A stretch of DNA of 64,000 nucleotides from Pseudobutyrivibrio sp. MD2005 (GCF_000621865.1 NZ_JHXE01000013.1:62001-126000); one strand, 5' to 3'; counted from the stretch's first letter, positions 24,407 through 34,706 are shown. Numbers and translations are program-made. The notes: generated by a model from the letters alone, not told the origin.

Positions 24407-25576
24407 ATGTTTGTTGAAGAAATTAAAAAAGATTTGATTGAGGATATTATCCCTTTTTGGGAAGGTCTAAAAGACGATGATAACGGAGGATTTTATGGGT
24501 ATTTAAGCTATGATTTAGAGCTTAATAAGGAGGCCGAAAAGGGCTGCATTTTAAATAGTAGAATCACCTGGTTTTTTGCCAATGCATATATACACTTAAA
24601 AGGCAAAAAGCTATTAGATTGTGCGAAGCATGGATATAAATTTATGACAGAAAAATGCTTTGACGGGGAAAATGGAGGTGTGTTCTGGTCATTAGATTAT
24701 AAAGGGAATCCTCTAGACACCACAAAGCATACTTACAACCAGGCATTTGCTATTTACGCATTATGTGCTTATTACGAGGCTACAAAAGAAACAGTGGCTC
24801 TTGATAAGGCTTTGGAACTTTTTAGAATAATCGAGGATAAATGTACCGATGAATATGGATATTTGGAGGCATTTACAATCGATTTCAAGCCAGAGTCTAA
24901 TGAAAAGCTATCTGAAAATGGAGTAATGGCAGAAAAGACTATGAATACTTTGCTGCATGTGTTGGAAGGATACACACAGTTGTACAAAGTATCAAAAGAC
25001 AATGAGGTTCTTAAGTGCATTAACAGGATAATGGAGATTATTGAAAAGCATATCTATAATCCAAAGCTTAAGCGTCAGGAAGTGTTCTTTGATAAAAAGT
25101 ACAATTCGATTCTAGATTTACATTCTTTTGGACACGATATAGAAACAGCATGGCTTGTGGATAGGGCACTTGAAATTGTTGGTGATAATAAGCTTACAGA
25201 GCGCATTTCTAATATTACTAAAGCTCTTGCATACAAAACTTACGAGGTGGCGTTCAATGGACATTCATTTGCAAATGAATGTGAAAAAGGTGTAGTTAAT
25301 GAACATCGTATCTGGTGGGTTCAGGCAGAGGCTGTAGTAGGTTTTATTAATGCATGGCAAAAGACTGGTGATATTAAATTCTTGGAAGCCGCCAAGGCAG
25401 AATGGAATTTCATTAAAGAAAATGTAATTGATAAAAGATCTGGTTCTGAGTGGTACTGGGAAGTAGATGCTGATGGAAAGCCATTCGCAGACAGACCAAT
25501 AGTGGAACCATGGAAATGTCCATATCATAACGGCAGAATGTGCTTTGAGATTATGGATAGGGCAAAAAGTTTATAA
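24407..25576 (+). CDS. Cellobiose 2-epimerase family enzyme (mannobiose to mannosylglucose)
   Basis: A cytoplasmic (alpha/alpha)6-barrel enzyme of 389 residues in the AGE/cellobiose 2-epimerase group. Conserved segments are [41 protein letters not shown] and [16 protein letters not shown], which carry the catalytic His residues. In mannan pathways it converts beta-1,4-mannobiose to 4-O-beta-mannosyl-glucose. That is the substrate of the GH130 phosphorylase encoded next, 14 bp downstream. The order epimerase, GH130_1, GH130_2 strongly supports this reaction over plain cellobiose use. Confidence 0.9.
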   Translation: MFVEEIKKDLIEDIIPFWEGLKDDDNGGFYGYLSYDLELNKEAEKGCILNSRITWFFANAYIHLKGKKLLDCAKHGYKFMTEKCFDGENGGVFWSLDYKGNPLDTTKHTYNQAFAIYALCAYYEATKETVALDKALELFRIIEDKCTDEYGYLEAFTIDFKPESNEKLSENGVMAEKTMNTLLHVLEGYTQLYKVSKDNEVLKCINRIMEIIEKHIYNPKLKRQEVFFDKKYNSILDLHSFGHDIETAWLVDRALEIVGDNKLTERISNITKALAYKTYEVAFNGHSFANECEKGVVNEHRIWWVQAEAVVGFINAWQKTGDIKFLEAAKAEWNFIKENVIDKRSGSEWYWEVDADGKPFADRPIVEPWKCPYHNGRMCFEIMDRAKSL

Positions 25577-25590
25577 GTAGGAGATTTCTA

Positions 25591-26763
25591 ATGTTACACG
25601 AAAGATACTATGTTGAAAAGGAAAAACAGGAAGAATTTCTAAATAGAAAAAACGTTAAATCAGATTTTTATAACGGTATTTATGATCGCTACGTATATCC
25701 GGTATTAACAAGAGAACATATTCCACTCACTTGGAGATATGATCTTAACCCAGAAACAAATCCATATTTTATGGAACGTCTCGGAATTAATGCCGTGATG
25801 AATTCTGGGGCAATTTACCTAAATGGAAAGTATTACCTTATAGCTCGTATAGAGGGCAATGATAGGAAGTCATTCTTTGGAGTTGCAGAAAGTGATAACG
25901 GAATTGATGGATTTAAGTTCTGGGATTATCCAATTCTTCTTGATGATGTATGTCCAGAGGAAACTAATGTGTATGATATGCGTCTGACACAGCATGAGGA
26001 TGGTTATATATATGGAGTATTCTGCTCTGAAAGCAAGGATACATCTGTAAATGATTTATCAGCAGCTGTTGCAGCAGCAGGTATTGTCCGCACTAAGGAT
26101 TTAAAGACTTGGGAGAGACTTGATAATCTTACAACTCTTAGAAGTCCACAGCAGAGAAATGTTGTTCTTCACCCTGAGTTTGTAGATGGAAAATATGCTT
26201 TCTATACACGTCCAATGGATGATTTTATTGATACAGGAAGTGGAAGTGGTATTGGTTTTGGTCTTTGCGATGACATTACACACGCTGTTATCGACGAAGA
26301 AAAGATGACAAGCATCAGAAAGTATCACACTATCACAGAGGCAAAAAATGGTGCGGGTGCTACACCTATTAAAACGGATAAATGCTGGCTTCACATTGCT
26401 CATGGTGTAAGAAATACTGCAGCGGGGCTTCGTTATGTAATCTATGCTTTTGCGACAGATTTAAAAGACCCTAGCAAGGTAATCGCTGAGCCATCGGGGC
26501 TTTTGATTGGGCCAAGAGGCGAAGAGCGAGTTGGTGATGTTTCAAATGTAGTATTTACAAACGGTGCCATCGTTAACGAAAAAAATGAGCTTTTCATTTA
26601 TTATGCATCAAGTGACACAAGAATGCATGTAGCTACAACAACAATTGATAAGATTCTTGATTATGTATTCAACACTCCAAAGGACCCTGAGAGGTCTGTA
26701 GAGTGCGTAGCTCAAAGATGCGAATTAATAAAAAAGAACTTAGAGTTTTTAAATAATAACTAA
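25591..26763 (+). CDS. 4-O-beta-D-mannosyl-D-glucose phosphorylase (GH130_1)
   Basis: A 390-residue beta-propeller enzyme that cleaves mannosyl-beta-1,4-glucose with phosphate to mannose-1-phosphate and glucose. [38 protein letters not shown] and [19 protein letters not shown] are characteristic of GH130 subfamily 1. D129 in NVYDMRL is the expected catalytic acid. The length agrees with characterised members, including those of Ruminococcus albus and Bacteroides fragilis. It acts directly after the epimerase. The ribosome site is TAGGAGA. Confidence 0.93.
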   Translation: MLHERYYVEKEKQEEFLNRKNVKSDFYNGIYDRYVYPVLTREHIPLTWRYDLNPETNPYFMERLGINAVMNSGAIYLNGKYYLIARIEGNDRKSFFGVAESDNGIDGFKFWDYPILLDDVCPEETNVYDMRLTQHEDGYIYGVFCSESKDTSVNDLSAAVAAAGIVRTKDLKTWERLDNLTTLRSPQQRNVVLHPEFVDGKYAFYTRPMDDFIDTGSGSGIGFGLCDDITHAVIDEEKMTSIRKYHTITEAKNGAGATPIKTDKCWLHIAHGVRNTAAGLRYVIYAFATDLKDPSKVIAEPSGLLIGPRGEERVGDVSNVVFTNGAIVNEKNELFIYYASSDTRMHVATTTIDKILDYVFNTPKDPERSVECVAQRCELIKKNLEFLNNN

Positions 26764-26774
26764 AGGAGAGAATA

Positions 26775-27797
26775 ATGGGAAAGTATACAATGATTAGCCC
26801 TGAAGTAAAGAATGTACCTTGGCAGGATAAGCCACAAGGGCTTAAAGGAGCACCAATCTGGAGATATGATGAGAATCCTATCATCGATAGAAATCCAATT
26901 GAAGGTGTTGCAAGAATTTTTAATAGTGCAGTTATGCCTTACGGCGATGAGTTCATCGGAGTATTCAGAGGTGAGCAGACAAACGGAATTCCTTATATCT
27001 ATTTAGGCCACAGCAAGGATGCAATTCACTGGGACTTCGATCCAGAGAAGATTCCATTTGAGGATGAGGATGGAAAGCCATTTATGCCAAAGTATGCTTA
27101 TGACCCACGACTTGTAAAGGTTGAGGATGCATATTACATCATTTGGTGCCAGGATTTTTACGGTGCATCAATCGGTGTAGCTAAGACAACTGATTTCAAG
27201 AAGTTTGTACGTCTTGAAAATCCATTCATTCCATTTAATAGAAATGCAGTTTTATTCCCAAGAAAGATTAACGGAAATTATGTGATGCTTTCACGACCAT
27301 CGGATAGTGGACATACACCATTTGGAGATATTTTCCTTAGCGAGAGTCCTGATATGGTTTACTGGGGCAAGCACAGACATGTAATGGGGAAAGGCTCAGA
27401 ATGGTGGGAGTCAGTAAAAATTGGCGGTGGTGCTGCTCCAATCGAGACATCAGAGGGATGGCTTCTTTTCTATCATGGCGTTTCAGGTACATGCAATGGT
27501 TTTGTTTATTCAATCGGTGGTGCAATACTTGATATTGATAATCCATCAATTGTTAAGTACCGCTGTGAGAATTTCTTACTTACACCAGAGCAGTGGTATG
27601 AGGAGCGTGGGTTTGTTCCTAATGTATGTTTCCCATGTGCAACAATCCACGATTCAGTTACAGGAAAGATTGCTCTTTATTACGGAGCAGCAGATAGCTA
27701 TGTAGGCCTTGCATTTACAAATCTCGATGAGATTATCGACTACATCAAGGATCACAGCGTTGTAACTGAAGAAGATACAGAAATCGGAAGAAGATAA
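26775..27797 (+). CDS. Beta-1,4-manno-oligosaccharide phosphorylase (GH130_2)
   Basis: A 340-residue GH130 subfamily 2 enzyme that removes mannose units from the non-reducing end of longer manno-oligosaccharides as mannose-1-phosphate. Features are PIWRYDENPIIDRNP, RIFNSAVMPYGDEFIGVFRGE, YAYDPRLVKVED (D110 is the catalytic acid position), EGWLLFYHGV and ALYYGAADSYVGLAFT. It follows the GH130_1 gene by 11 bp with AAAGGAGAG as the ribosome site. Together the two phosphorylases save ATP, because mannose leaves already phosphorylated. Confidence 0.93.
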   Translation: MGKYTMISPEVKNVPWQDKPQGLKGAPIWRYDENPIIDRNPIEGVARIFNSAVMPYGDEFIGVFRGEQTNGIPYIYLGHSKDAIHWDFDPEKIPFEDEDGKPFMPKYAYDPRLVKVEDAYYIIWCQDFYGASIGVAKTTDFKKFVRLENPFIPFNRNAVLFPRKINGNYVMLSRPSDSGHTPFGDIFLSESPDMVYWGKHRHVMGKGSEWWESVKIGGGAAPIETSEGWLLFYHGVSGTCNGFVYSIGGAILDIDNPSIVKYRCENFLLTPEQWYEERGFVPNVCFPCATIHDSVTGKIALYYGAADSYVGLAFTNLDEIIDYIKDHSVVTEEDTEIGRR

Positions 27798-27827
27798 TTT
27801 AATGATATACAAGGGAAGGTAAGAGAT

Positions 27828-28883
27828 ATGTTTATTAAGTTTGATAATGAATTCTTGGAATATAGTGGAAGGATTGATTATGAGGCTGATAAATCAATAT
27901 TTACCTTCCCTTGTTCTTATGTAAAGGTAAAGTTTAAAGGCTGTTATTTAAAAGCAATTGTTGATAACAAACATCTATATTGGGATAACTATTTAGGCAT
28001 TATTGTCGATGGCAAACAGTCTAAAGTTAAGCTTTTAAATGTGGATGGAAAACAAGAAATAGAGCTTGTTAATATGCAAGATTTGGCTGAGCATGAAGTA
28101 ATGATCTTCAAAAGGCAAGATAGTTGTCATGAGCTGGGATTTTATGGATTTGAAGCAGATGATGCTGCTACATTAATTAAGCTTCCTAGTAAGCCACAGT
28201 TAAAGCTGGAGGTTTATGGAGATAGCGTATCTGCAGGAGAGGTTTCAGAAGCTACAGATTATGTTGGAAAGCCTGATCCTCAGTGGCATCAAGGAGAGCT
28301 TTCAAATAGTTACTATTCGTATGCGTGGCTTACAGCTAGAAAACTGAATGCACAGCTTCATGATATTGCTCAAGGTGGGATAGCTCTTTTAGATAATACT
28401 GGTTGGTTTAATGAACCTGACTATATAGGAATGGAATCTGTATACAATAAAGTGCGTTATAATCCAGCCTTTGGCGAGGAAATTAAATGGGATTTCAGTA
28501 AATATACACCGGATGTAGTCATAGTAGCTATAGGACAAAATGATAATCATCCTGTTGATTATATGGCTAAAGATTATCAGTGCCAGCAGGCTAAAAACTG
28601 GAGAGAACATTATCGTAAATACGTATTAACACTGAAAACAATTTATCCCAATGCTCATATAGTTTTGTGCACAACTATTTTGGAGCATCATAAAAACTGG
28701 GATATTTCTATAGATGAAATCTGCAAGGAAATTGCGGATGATAAGGTACATCATTTCCTTTTTGAAAATAATGGCGCGGGTACGCCAGGACATATAAGGA
28801 TACAGGAAGCAGAAAGAATGTCTGATGAACTTGTAGAGTTTATTAAAGGATTAGGAATTTCTGGCTTTAGAAGAGGCGAATAA
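27828..28883 (+). CDS. CE2-family acetylesterase
   Basis: A 351-residue two-domain esterase. Residues 1-115 are a beta-sheet jelly-roll domain, and residues 120-351 an SGNH hydrolase domain with the nucleophile S133 in YGDSVSAG, an IGQND block and H322 in GTPGHIR. CE2 enzymes often lack the usual third triad residue, and the Asp two residues before the His is indeed absent here. There is no signal peptide, so it acts in the cytoplasm on imported acetylated manno-oligosaccharides. It pairs with the CE17-like gene 2 bp downstream, as in Roseburia intestinalis. Confidence 0.85.
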   Translation: MFIKFDNEFLEYSGRIDYEADKSIFTFPCSYVKVKFKGCYLKAIVDNKHLYWDNYLGIIVDGKQSKVKLLNVDGKQEIELVNMQDLAEHEVMIFKRQDSCHELGFYGFEADDAATLIKLPSKPQLKLEVYGDSVSAGEVSEATDYVGKPDPQWHQGELSNSYYSYAWLTARKLNAQLHDIAQGGIALLDNTGWFNEPDYIGMESVYNKVRYNPAFGEEIKWDFSKYTPDVVIVAIGQNDNHPVDYMAKDYQCQQAKNWREHYRKYVLTLKTIYPNAHIVLCTTILEHHKNWDISIDEICKEIADDKVHHFLFENNGAGTPGHIRIQEAERMSDELVEFIKGLGISGFRRGE

Positions 28884-28885
28884 TT

Positions 28886-30001
28886 ATGAAAGAATTTGTT
28901 AATTACAAAGATAGTATAAGTAATAGAGGGAATCTGTTCAGACTAAAGCAGGTAATGAAAAAAGCAAATGCTAAGCAGGATATTACCGTTGGATTTATTG
29001 GAGGTTCCATTACACAAGGATCGTTAGCAACTTCGGGCAGTAACTGCTATGCCTGGAAAGTTTTTGAGTGGTGGAAGGAGAACTTTAAGGAAACCAACTT
29101 TAAATATGTAAATGCAGGAATTGGAGGAACAACTTCTCATTTTGCAGCAGCCAGAGTGGAGTCAGACTTGCTTCAGGCCAAACCGGATTTAGTATTTGTT
29201 GAGTTTTCTGTAAATGATGATAGCAATGAACATTTTCTAGAAACCTACGAAGGGCTTGTGAGACATATTTATCTGAGCGAGAGTGCCCCGGCTGTAGTGC
29301 TAATAAGCAATGTGTTTTATGATACGGGAGCAAATGCGCAACTTCAACATTCAAAGGTGGCTCGCTATTATGAGCTTCCTCTTATCAGTATGCAAAGTGC
29401 AATTTATCCGGCTGTGAGAGATGGAAAAATTTTAGCCAGAGATATTACTCCTGATGATTTGCACCCAAACGATATGGGGCATGAGCTTGTGTCATCTGTG
29501 ATTAAATTCTTTCTAGATAGGACTTTACAGGAGGTATTGATTGGAGAACAGCCAGCCTTTGAAAAGGGAACAATTCCTCGCCCAATCACGGCTAATACAT
29601 ACGAAAATGCCATCAGAATAGATAATAGAAATTATGAAGCAAAGTGCAATGGATTTGTAGTGGATGAAAGTGACCAACATGATATAACAGATTGCTTTAA
29701 GAATGGATGGCTTTCAAATGGTGAAAAAAGTGCAATTGAGTTTGAAGTTGAGTGTAGTGGTGTTGCTGTTCAGTATCGTAAATACGTATCAAAAAATGCA
29801 CCGATAGCTACTGTTTTAGTGGATGGTGTAATTGGTGCCACACTAGATGCAAACTTCAATGAGACATGGGGGGATAAGTTGGAACTTACTACAGTATTTG
29901 AGCATAAGGAATACCAGAAACACAAAATAGCAATTGTAATTGAAACGGGTATTGATAGTAAGAATCCATTTAACTTGGTTTCTTTGATTTTGGCTAGATA
30001 G
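28886..30001 (+). CDS. CE17-like acetylmannan esterase with C-terminal CBM-like domain
   Basis: A 371-residue protein. The N-terminal SGNH domain has GFIGGSITQG (nucleophile S41), FSVNDD and DDLHPNDMGH (D190, H193). Residues about 230-371 form a beta-sandwich carbohydrate-binding domain that in CE17 enzymes helps shape the active site. The known family removes acetyl groups from axial 2-O and from 3-O and 6-O positions of mannose, complementing CE2. Cytoplasmic, no signal peptide. The start lies 2 bp after the CE2 stop and the next gene follows 11 bp after its stop. Confidence 0.82.
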   Translation: MKEFVNYKDSISNRGNLFRLKQVMKKANAKQDITVGFIGGSITQGSLATSGSNCYAWKVFEWWKENFKETNFKYVNAGIGGTTSHFAAARVESDLLQAKPDLVFVEFSVNDDSNEHFLETYEGLVRHIYLSESAPAVVLISNVFYDTGANAQLQHSKVARYYELPLISMQSAIYPAVRDGKILARDITPDDLHPNDMGHELVSSVIKFFLDRTLQEVLIGEQPAFEKGTIPRPITANTYENAIRIDNRNYEAKCNGFVVDESDQHDITDCFKNGWLSNGEKSAIEFEVECSGVAVQYRKYVSKNAPIATVLVDGVIGATLDANFNETWGDKLELTTVFEHKEYQKHKIAIVIETGIDSKNPFNLVSLILAR

Positions 30002-30012
30002 GAAGTGAAAGT

Positions 30013-32376
30013 ATGTTTAAAAAAGATTTTGTATGGGGTGTTGCAAGCAGTGCATATCAGGTAGAAGGTACAGACCCTAATGACGGAAGAGGAGAAGTAA
30101 TCTGGGACGATTTCCTTGCCGAAGGAAATGGCTATGCTAATCAGACCGCAGAAGTATCCTGTGATCATATGCATCGTTATAAGGAAGACTATGCTCTTAT
30201 GAAAAACATGGGGATTAAGGCCTATAGATTTTCATTGAACTGGTCAAGAATTTTGCCAGAAGGTACTGGAAAAGTAAATCAGAAGGCTATAGATATGTAT
30301 AGAGATATGATTCTCACTATGAAGCAAAATGGTATAGAACCATATATCACATTGTTTCATTGGGAATTTCCTAAAGCTCTATATCATAAAGGTGGTTGGC
30401 TAAATTCAGAGGTGGTAGATTGGTTTGGAGAGTATGCAAAGATAGTTTCTGAAAATTTTACAGACATATGTACTAATTTTATTACCTTTAACGAGCCTCA
30501 ATGTGTGGTGCTTTTAGGTCATATGACAGGGGTTCATGCACCTGGAATTAAGGTATCAATCAAGGATTCCTTCTTAATTGCTCACAATCTTCTTAAGGCA
30601 CATGGAAAAGGTGTTATTAATCTTAGAAAATATGCAAAACAGGACATTAAAATTGGATTTGCACCAACAGGTGGAGTAGCTTATCCATATACTGATTCAC
30701 CAGAAGATATAGAGGCGGCTAGGAAGGTTTACTTTGGATTCGAAAATCCAATAGAGGAATGGGCATGGAATATTTCATGGTTTTCAGATCCTGTTTTCTT
30801 AGGTCGTTATCCAGAGGAAGGCTTAAAGAAATTTGCAGATTATCTTCCAGAAATTACAGAGGAGGACATGGATCTTATTCATCAGCCTATAGATTTTATG
30901 GGCCAGAACATATACAACGGATACTATATTCGAAGTGGAGAAAATGGTAAGCCTGAGTATGTTGATAGAGAAGTTGGAAGTCCTGTTACAGCTGTGGATT
31001 GGCCTGTTACACCTAGAGCTTTTTATTATGGAATCAAGTTTTTAACAGAGAGATATCCATATCCTTTGTATATTACAGAAAACGGTATGGCTTGCCACGA
31101 TAATATATCTATTGATGGACGAGTTCATGATTTTGACCGGATTACATTTTTGGATGAATATATCAGTGAAATGCAAAGAGCAGTGGATGAAGGTGCAGAT
31201 GTAAGAGGCTACTTCTGTTGGACATTCCTTGACAACCTTGAGTGGGAAAAGGGCTTTAAGGAACGCTTTGGACTGGTATACGTTGATTATCATAATCAGC
31301 GAAGAATTGTAAAGGATTCAGGATATTGGTACAAACGTCTTATAGAGACTAACGGCATGAGCCTATCCGTAAATACGATAAATAAACAAATTCTGTTCCT
31401 GGACCCAGTATGCACTCATAATATTTGGGGAGGTTCAAAACTTCATGATGATTTTGGATATAAGGAAGAGGGACAGGATGTAGGCGAGTGCTGGGGTATT
31501 TCTGCTCACCCAAATGGTGATGGAAAAAACAAATATGGACCATATGAGGGGTGGAAGCTATCGGAGCTGTGGGAAAAGCATCCTGAGGTGTTTGGAAATC
31601 TTGATTTAGATAGATTCCCACTTTTGGTTAAGCTGATAGACGCAAGAGATGATCTTAGTATTCAGGTTCATCCGGATGATAGCTATGCTAAGGTACATGA
31701 AAATGGCAGCTTCGGAAAGACAGAGTGTTGGTATGTATTGGATTGTCCGGAGGATGCAAGCCTTGTAATTGGACATAATGCATCTTCGAAGGAAGAGCTT
31801 GAGTCGATGATTGAGAAAGGCAAATGGAACGATTTGATTAGAGAGATTCCTGTTAGAAAGGGAGATTTTATTCAGATTGATCCTGGTACTGTTCATGCTA
31901 TTAAGGGCGGTCTTCTTATTCTTGAGACTCAGCAGAATAGTGATATTACTTATCGTGTATACGATTATGATAGATTATCGAATGGAAAGCCACGTGAACT
32001 ACATATTAAGCAGAGTGAGGATGTTATAACAGTTCCGGCAAAGGATCCAGCAAAGTGCGTGATTCACACAGGAAATTCTATTACAAATGAATTGGTCCCA
32101 TTATATAGCTGTGATTTTTACAGTGTGTTCCATCTCAATCTTGATGGTGATATTTCCTTTAGACAGAAATATCCATTTTTGAATATGACTGTTACAGACG
32201 GAAGTGGAATAATTAATGGACAGCCAATCAAAAAGGGAGATAATTTTATCATTCCGAATGATTTTGGCAGAGTGGAAATTACAGGAAAGCTGCAGGCTGT
32301 ATTGTCGACAGCAGATAGAATTAAGGAAAAGGGGGAAGAAAATGAGTTATATAGAGACTTACGAAGTGTGGTGTAA
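30013..32376 (+). CDS. Fusion of GH1 beta-glycosidase and mannose-6-phosphate isomerase
   Basis: One open frame of 787 residues joins two complete enzymes. Residues 1 to about 447 are a GH1 beta-glucosidase/beta-mannosidase with the acid/base E161 in TFNEP and nucleophile E356 in YITENG. Residues about 456-787 are a class I phosphomannose isomerase (ManA). They begin QILFLDPVCTHNIWGGSKL and hold the zinc-site segments QVHPDDSYA, KTECWYVL and GTVHAI. The only linker is about 10 residues. The fusion would both release glucose or mannose from oligosaccharide ends and turn mannose-6-phosphate into fructose-6-phosphate. The last 35 bp overlap the mutase gene. No stop or frame break is seen at the junction. 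Confidence 0.9.
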   Translation: MFKKDFVWGVASSAYQVEGTDPNDGRGEVIWDDFLAEGNGYANQTAEVSCDHMHRYKEDYALMKNMGIKAYRFSLNWSRILPEGTGKVNQKAIDMYRDMILTMKQNGIEPYITLFHWEFPKALYHKGGWLNSEVVDWFGEYAKIVSENFTDICTNFITFNEPQCVVLLGHMTGVHAPGIKVSIKDSFLIAHNLLKAHGKGVINLRKYAKQDIKIGFAPTGGVAYPYTDSPEDIEAARKVYFGFENPIEEWAWNISWFSDPVFLGRYPEEGLKKFADYLPEITEEDMDLIHQPIDFMGQNIYNGYYIRSGENGKPEYVDREVGSPVTAVDWPVTPRAFYYGIKFLTERYPYPLYITENGMACHDNISIDGRVHDFDRITFLDEYISEMQRAVDEGADVRGYFCWTFLDNLEWEKGFKERFGLVYVDYHNQRRIVKDSGYWYKRLIETNGMSLSVNTINKQILFLDPVCTHNIWGGSKLHDDFGYKEEGQDVGECWGISAHPNGDGKNKYGPYEGWKLSELWEKHPEVFGNLDLDRFPLLVKLIDARDDLSIQVHPDDSYAKVHENGSFGKTECWYVLDCPEDASLVIGHNASSKEELESMIEKGKWNDLIREIPVRKGDFIQIDPGTVHAIKGGLLILETQQNSDITYRVYDYDRLSNGKPRELHIKQSEDVITVPAKDPAKCVIHTGNSITNELVPLYSCDFYSVFHLNLDGDISFRQKYPFLNMTVTDGSGIINGQPIKKGDNFIIPNDFGRVEITGKLQAVLSTADRIKEKGEENELYRDLRSVV

Positions 32377-34027
32377 CGCGGCTACCGAAGATAAAGATGT
32401 TGTAGATGAATTAAAACAAATTGCTGGAGATGAAGCAAGGATTGAAGATGCTTTTTATAGAAATCTTGCCTTTGGCACAGGGGGACTTCGAGGAGTAATT
32501 GGCGCAGGCACTAACAGAATGAATATTTACACTGTTAGAAAAGCATCTCAGGGATTGGCCAATTATGTTATCAAGAATTTTGATGTGCAAGATAGAAAAA
32601 TTGCCATTAGCTTTGATTCCAGAATAAAAGCTGATTTATTTGCAAAGACGGCAGCTTCTGTTTTTGCAGCAAATGGCATTAAGGTTTTTATTTATTCAGA
32701 ATTAATGCCAACTCCTTGCCTTTCGTACGCGGTAAGAGCGCTAAATTGTGCAGCAGGAATAATGGTTACAGCTTCTCATAATCCATCTAAATACAACGGC
32801 TATAAGGTATATGGTTCTGATGGTTGTCAGATTACAACAGAAGCTGCAGCAGAAATACTAGAGGAAATAGAAAATGTTGATACTTTTGAGACAGTTAAAA
32901 CGATTGATTATGAGACTGCATTACAAAATGGTAATGTGGCGTATATAGCAGATAACGTATATACGGATTTTATAAATGAGGTGTTGGGACAGAGCCTTGT
33001 GAGCTCAGAGGAGATAAATAAGGATGTAGCAATCGTGTATTCTCCGTTAAATGGTACTGGTTTAAAACCTGTAACTAGAGCTTTAAAGGAAGCTGGCTAC
33101 ACAAATATCACATTGGTTGAGGAGCAGAAGAATCCAGATGGAAACTTCCCAACCTGCCCTTATCCTAATCCAGAGATTAAGGAAGCCATGGCTCTTGGTA
33201 TGGAATATGCTAAGAAATGCAATGCAGATCTTTTACTTGCTACAGATCCTGACTGCGATAGAGTAGGCATTGCTGTTAAAAATTCTAAGGGTGAGTATGT
33301 GCTTTTGACTGGCAATCAGACAGGTTGTTTGCTATTGGATTACGTGTGTTCAATGCGTATGAAGAATGGCACTATGCCACAGGATGCAGAAGTTGTAAAG
33401 ACTATTGTTACTACTGATTTAGGTGAGCAGATTGCGGCAAATTATGGTGTTAAGACTGTAAATGTGCTTACAGGTTTTAAGTTTATAGGTGAAGAAATTG
33501 GTCTTCTTGAAAAGAAGGAAAAAGCTGATTCCTACATATTCGGATTCGAGGAAAGCTATGGCTACCTTAGTGGTTCATATGTGAGAGATAAGGATGCCGT
33601 TGATGGTGCGTTTCTGATTTGCGAGATGTTTGCTTACTACAAGACTCGTGGTATCAGTTTGCTTGATAAACTTGAAGAACTATATGCTAAGTATGGATAT
33701 TGCCTTAATACATTACATTCGTACGAATTTGAAGGCTCTTCAGGGCTGGAAAAGATGCAGAATATAATGGCAGTAATGCGAGATGATATGCCAGAAATTG
33801 GTGGTGTCAAAGTCGTGAGAGTAAATGATTATCTTAAGGGAATAGATGGATTACCAAAATCAGATGTAATTAAATTCTATCTTGATGGAAATGGTTCGGT
33901 GGTAGTTAGACCTTCAGGTACAGAGCCAAAGATGAAAGTTTACATTTCAATCACAGCATCAAATGAAGATAGCGCTAGAGTTAAGGAGCAAGCTATAGTG
34001 GCTTTTATGGAGCAATTCCTTAGTTAA
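32342..34027 (+). CDS. Phosphohexomutase (phosphomannomutase/phosphoglucomutase)
   Basis: A 561-residue alpha-D-phosphohexomutase. The phosphoserine is S145 in TASHNPSKYNGYKVY, the Mg2+ loop is TDPDCDRVG, and the C-terminal phosphate-binding loop is RPSGTEPKMKVY. The length and the GTGGLRG start match the PgcA-type mutases of Firmicutes. In this operon it converts mannose-1-phosphate from the GH130 enzymes to mannose-6-phosphate for the isomerase domain encoded just upstream. ATG 32342 is chosen because GGGGGAAG precedes it; it lies inside the upstream gene, so the two are translationally coupled. A terminator follows. Confidence 0.92.
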   Translation: MSYIETYEVWCNAATEDKDVVDELKQIAGDEARIEDAFYRNLAFGTGGLRGVIGAGTNRMNIYTVRKASQGLANYVIKNFDVQDRKIAISFDSRIKADLFAKTAASVFAANGIKVFIYSELMPTPCLSYAVRALNCAAGIMVTASHNPSKYNGYKVYGSDGCQITTEAAAEILEEIENVDTFETVKTIDYETALQNGNVAYIADNVYTDFINEVLGQSLVSSEEINKDVAIVYSPLNGTGLKPVTRALKEAGYTNITLVEEQKNPDGNFPTCPYPNPEIKEAMALGMEYAKKCNADLLLATDPDCDRVGIAVKNSKGEYVLLTGNQTGCLLLDYVCSMRMKNGTMPQDAEVVKTIVTTDLGEQIAANYGVKTVNVLTGFKFIGEEIGLLEKKEKADSYIFGFEESYGYLSGSYVRDKDAVDGAFLICEMFAYYKTRGISLLDKLEELYAKYGYCLNTLHSYEFEGSSGLEKMQNIMAVMRDDMPEIGGVKVVRVNDYLKGIDGLPKSDVIKFYLDGNGSVVVRPSGTEPKMKVYISITASNEDSARVKEQAIVAFMEQFLS

Positions 34028-34031
34028 CTAA

Positions 34032-34063
34032 AAAATAGCATCGCAAATGCGATGCTATTTTGC
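34032..34063. terminator. Bidirectional terminator ending the mannan operon
   Basis: AAATAGCATCGC and GCGATGCTATTT form a perfect 12-bp stem with an AAAT loop, T-rich on both strands. It separates the mutase gene from the convergent gene ending at 34069. Confidence 0.92.
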
Positions 34064-34068
34064 TTATT

Positions 34069-34671
34069 CTATTCTGGAAATGCATTTGCAAGTTCACATA
34101 TTGTCTTTACACACATTTCTTCACCAAGCGAACCACTGTCTAGGATAACATCATATTCTCTGAAATCACCCCAGTTTTTATCTGTGTAATACTTGTAGTA
34201 TGTTTTACGCTGCTTATCTTTTTTTGCAAGACGTTTTTCGATACTAACGTTTTCGATATTCTCGTAGCGCTCTAAAACACGTTTCTTACGGTGTTCCATA
34301 TCGGCATGAATCATAACGTTCATGCAGCGCACACCTTCTTTTCTAAGGATATAATCTGCGCATCTACCAACAATTACACAAGGTCCTTTGCTGGCGCAAT
34401 CTAGGATTACTTTCTTCTGAGCTATGAAAATTTCATCCTGAGGACTTTGGAAATACATTGTACCTGCTGCAGATATATCAAACCACATTGCAGTTGAAGA
34501 TGTGTATTCGCCCTGAGTCTCTATCAGTTCTTTTGCGTAGCCGCTTTCAACAGCTACACGATTTACAATTTCACCATCATAAAATGGGATATTTAACTGC
34601 TTTGCAACAGCTTCTCCAATGCTATGACCGCCGCTGCCGAATTCTCTTGAGATAGTAATTACTGGATACAT
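34069..34671 (-). CDS. Cytidylate-kinase-like protein
   Basis: A 200-residue P-loop protein of the cytidylate-kinase-like family. The start MYPVITISREFGSGGHSIG carries an altered Walker A loop (SREFGSGG), and VIVGRCADYIL is the second conserved block. These proteins resemble CMP kinase but are distinct from the housekeeping Cmk. Their substrate is unknown. ATG 34671 is chosen because GGAGGGGG lies just upstream; the longer start at 34686 lies inside that site. The gene is convergent with the mutase gene. Confidence 0.78.
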   Translation of the reverse strand: MYPVITISREFGSGGHSIGEAVAKQLNIPFYDGEIVNRVAVESGYAKELIETQGEYTSSTAMWFDISAAGTMYFQSPQDEIFIAQKKVILDCASKGPCVIVGRCADYILRKEGVRCMNVMIHADMEHRKKRVLERYENIENVSIEKRLAKKDKQRKTYYKYYTDKNWGDFREYDVILDSGSLGEEMCVKTICELANAFPE

Positions 34672-34706
34672 AGTGGCCCCCTCCAATCATTTTTCTTATT
34701 TATAGT

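Noticed and set aside
31350-31400. Sequencing error creating the GH1-ManA fusion
   Set aside because: Both halves are in the same frame with no homopolymer run of note at the junction, and no separate ribosome site and start codon is visible ahead of the ManA part. Kept as a fusion, with resequencing suggested.
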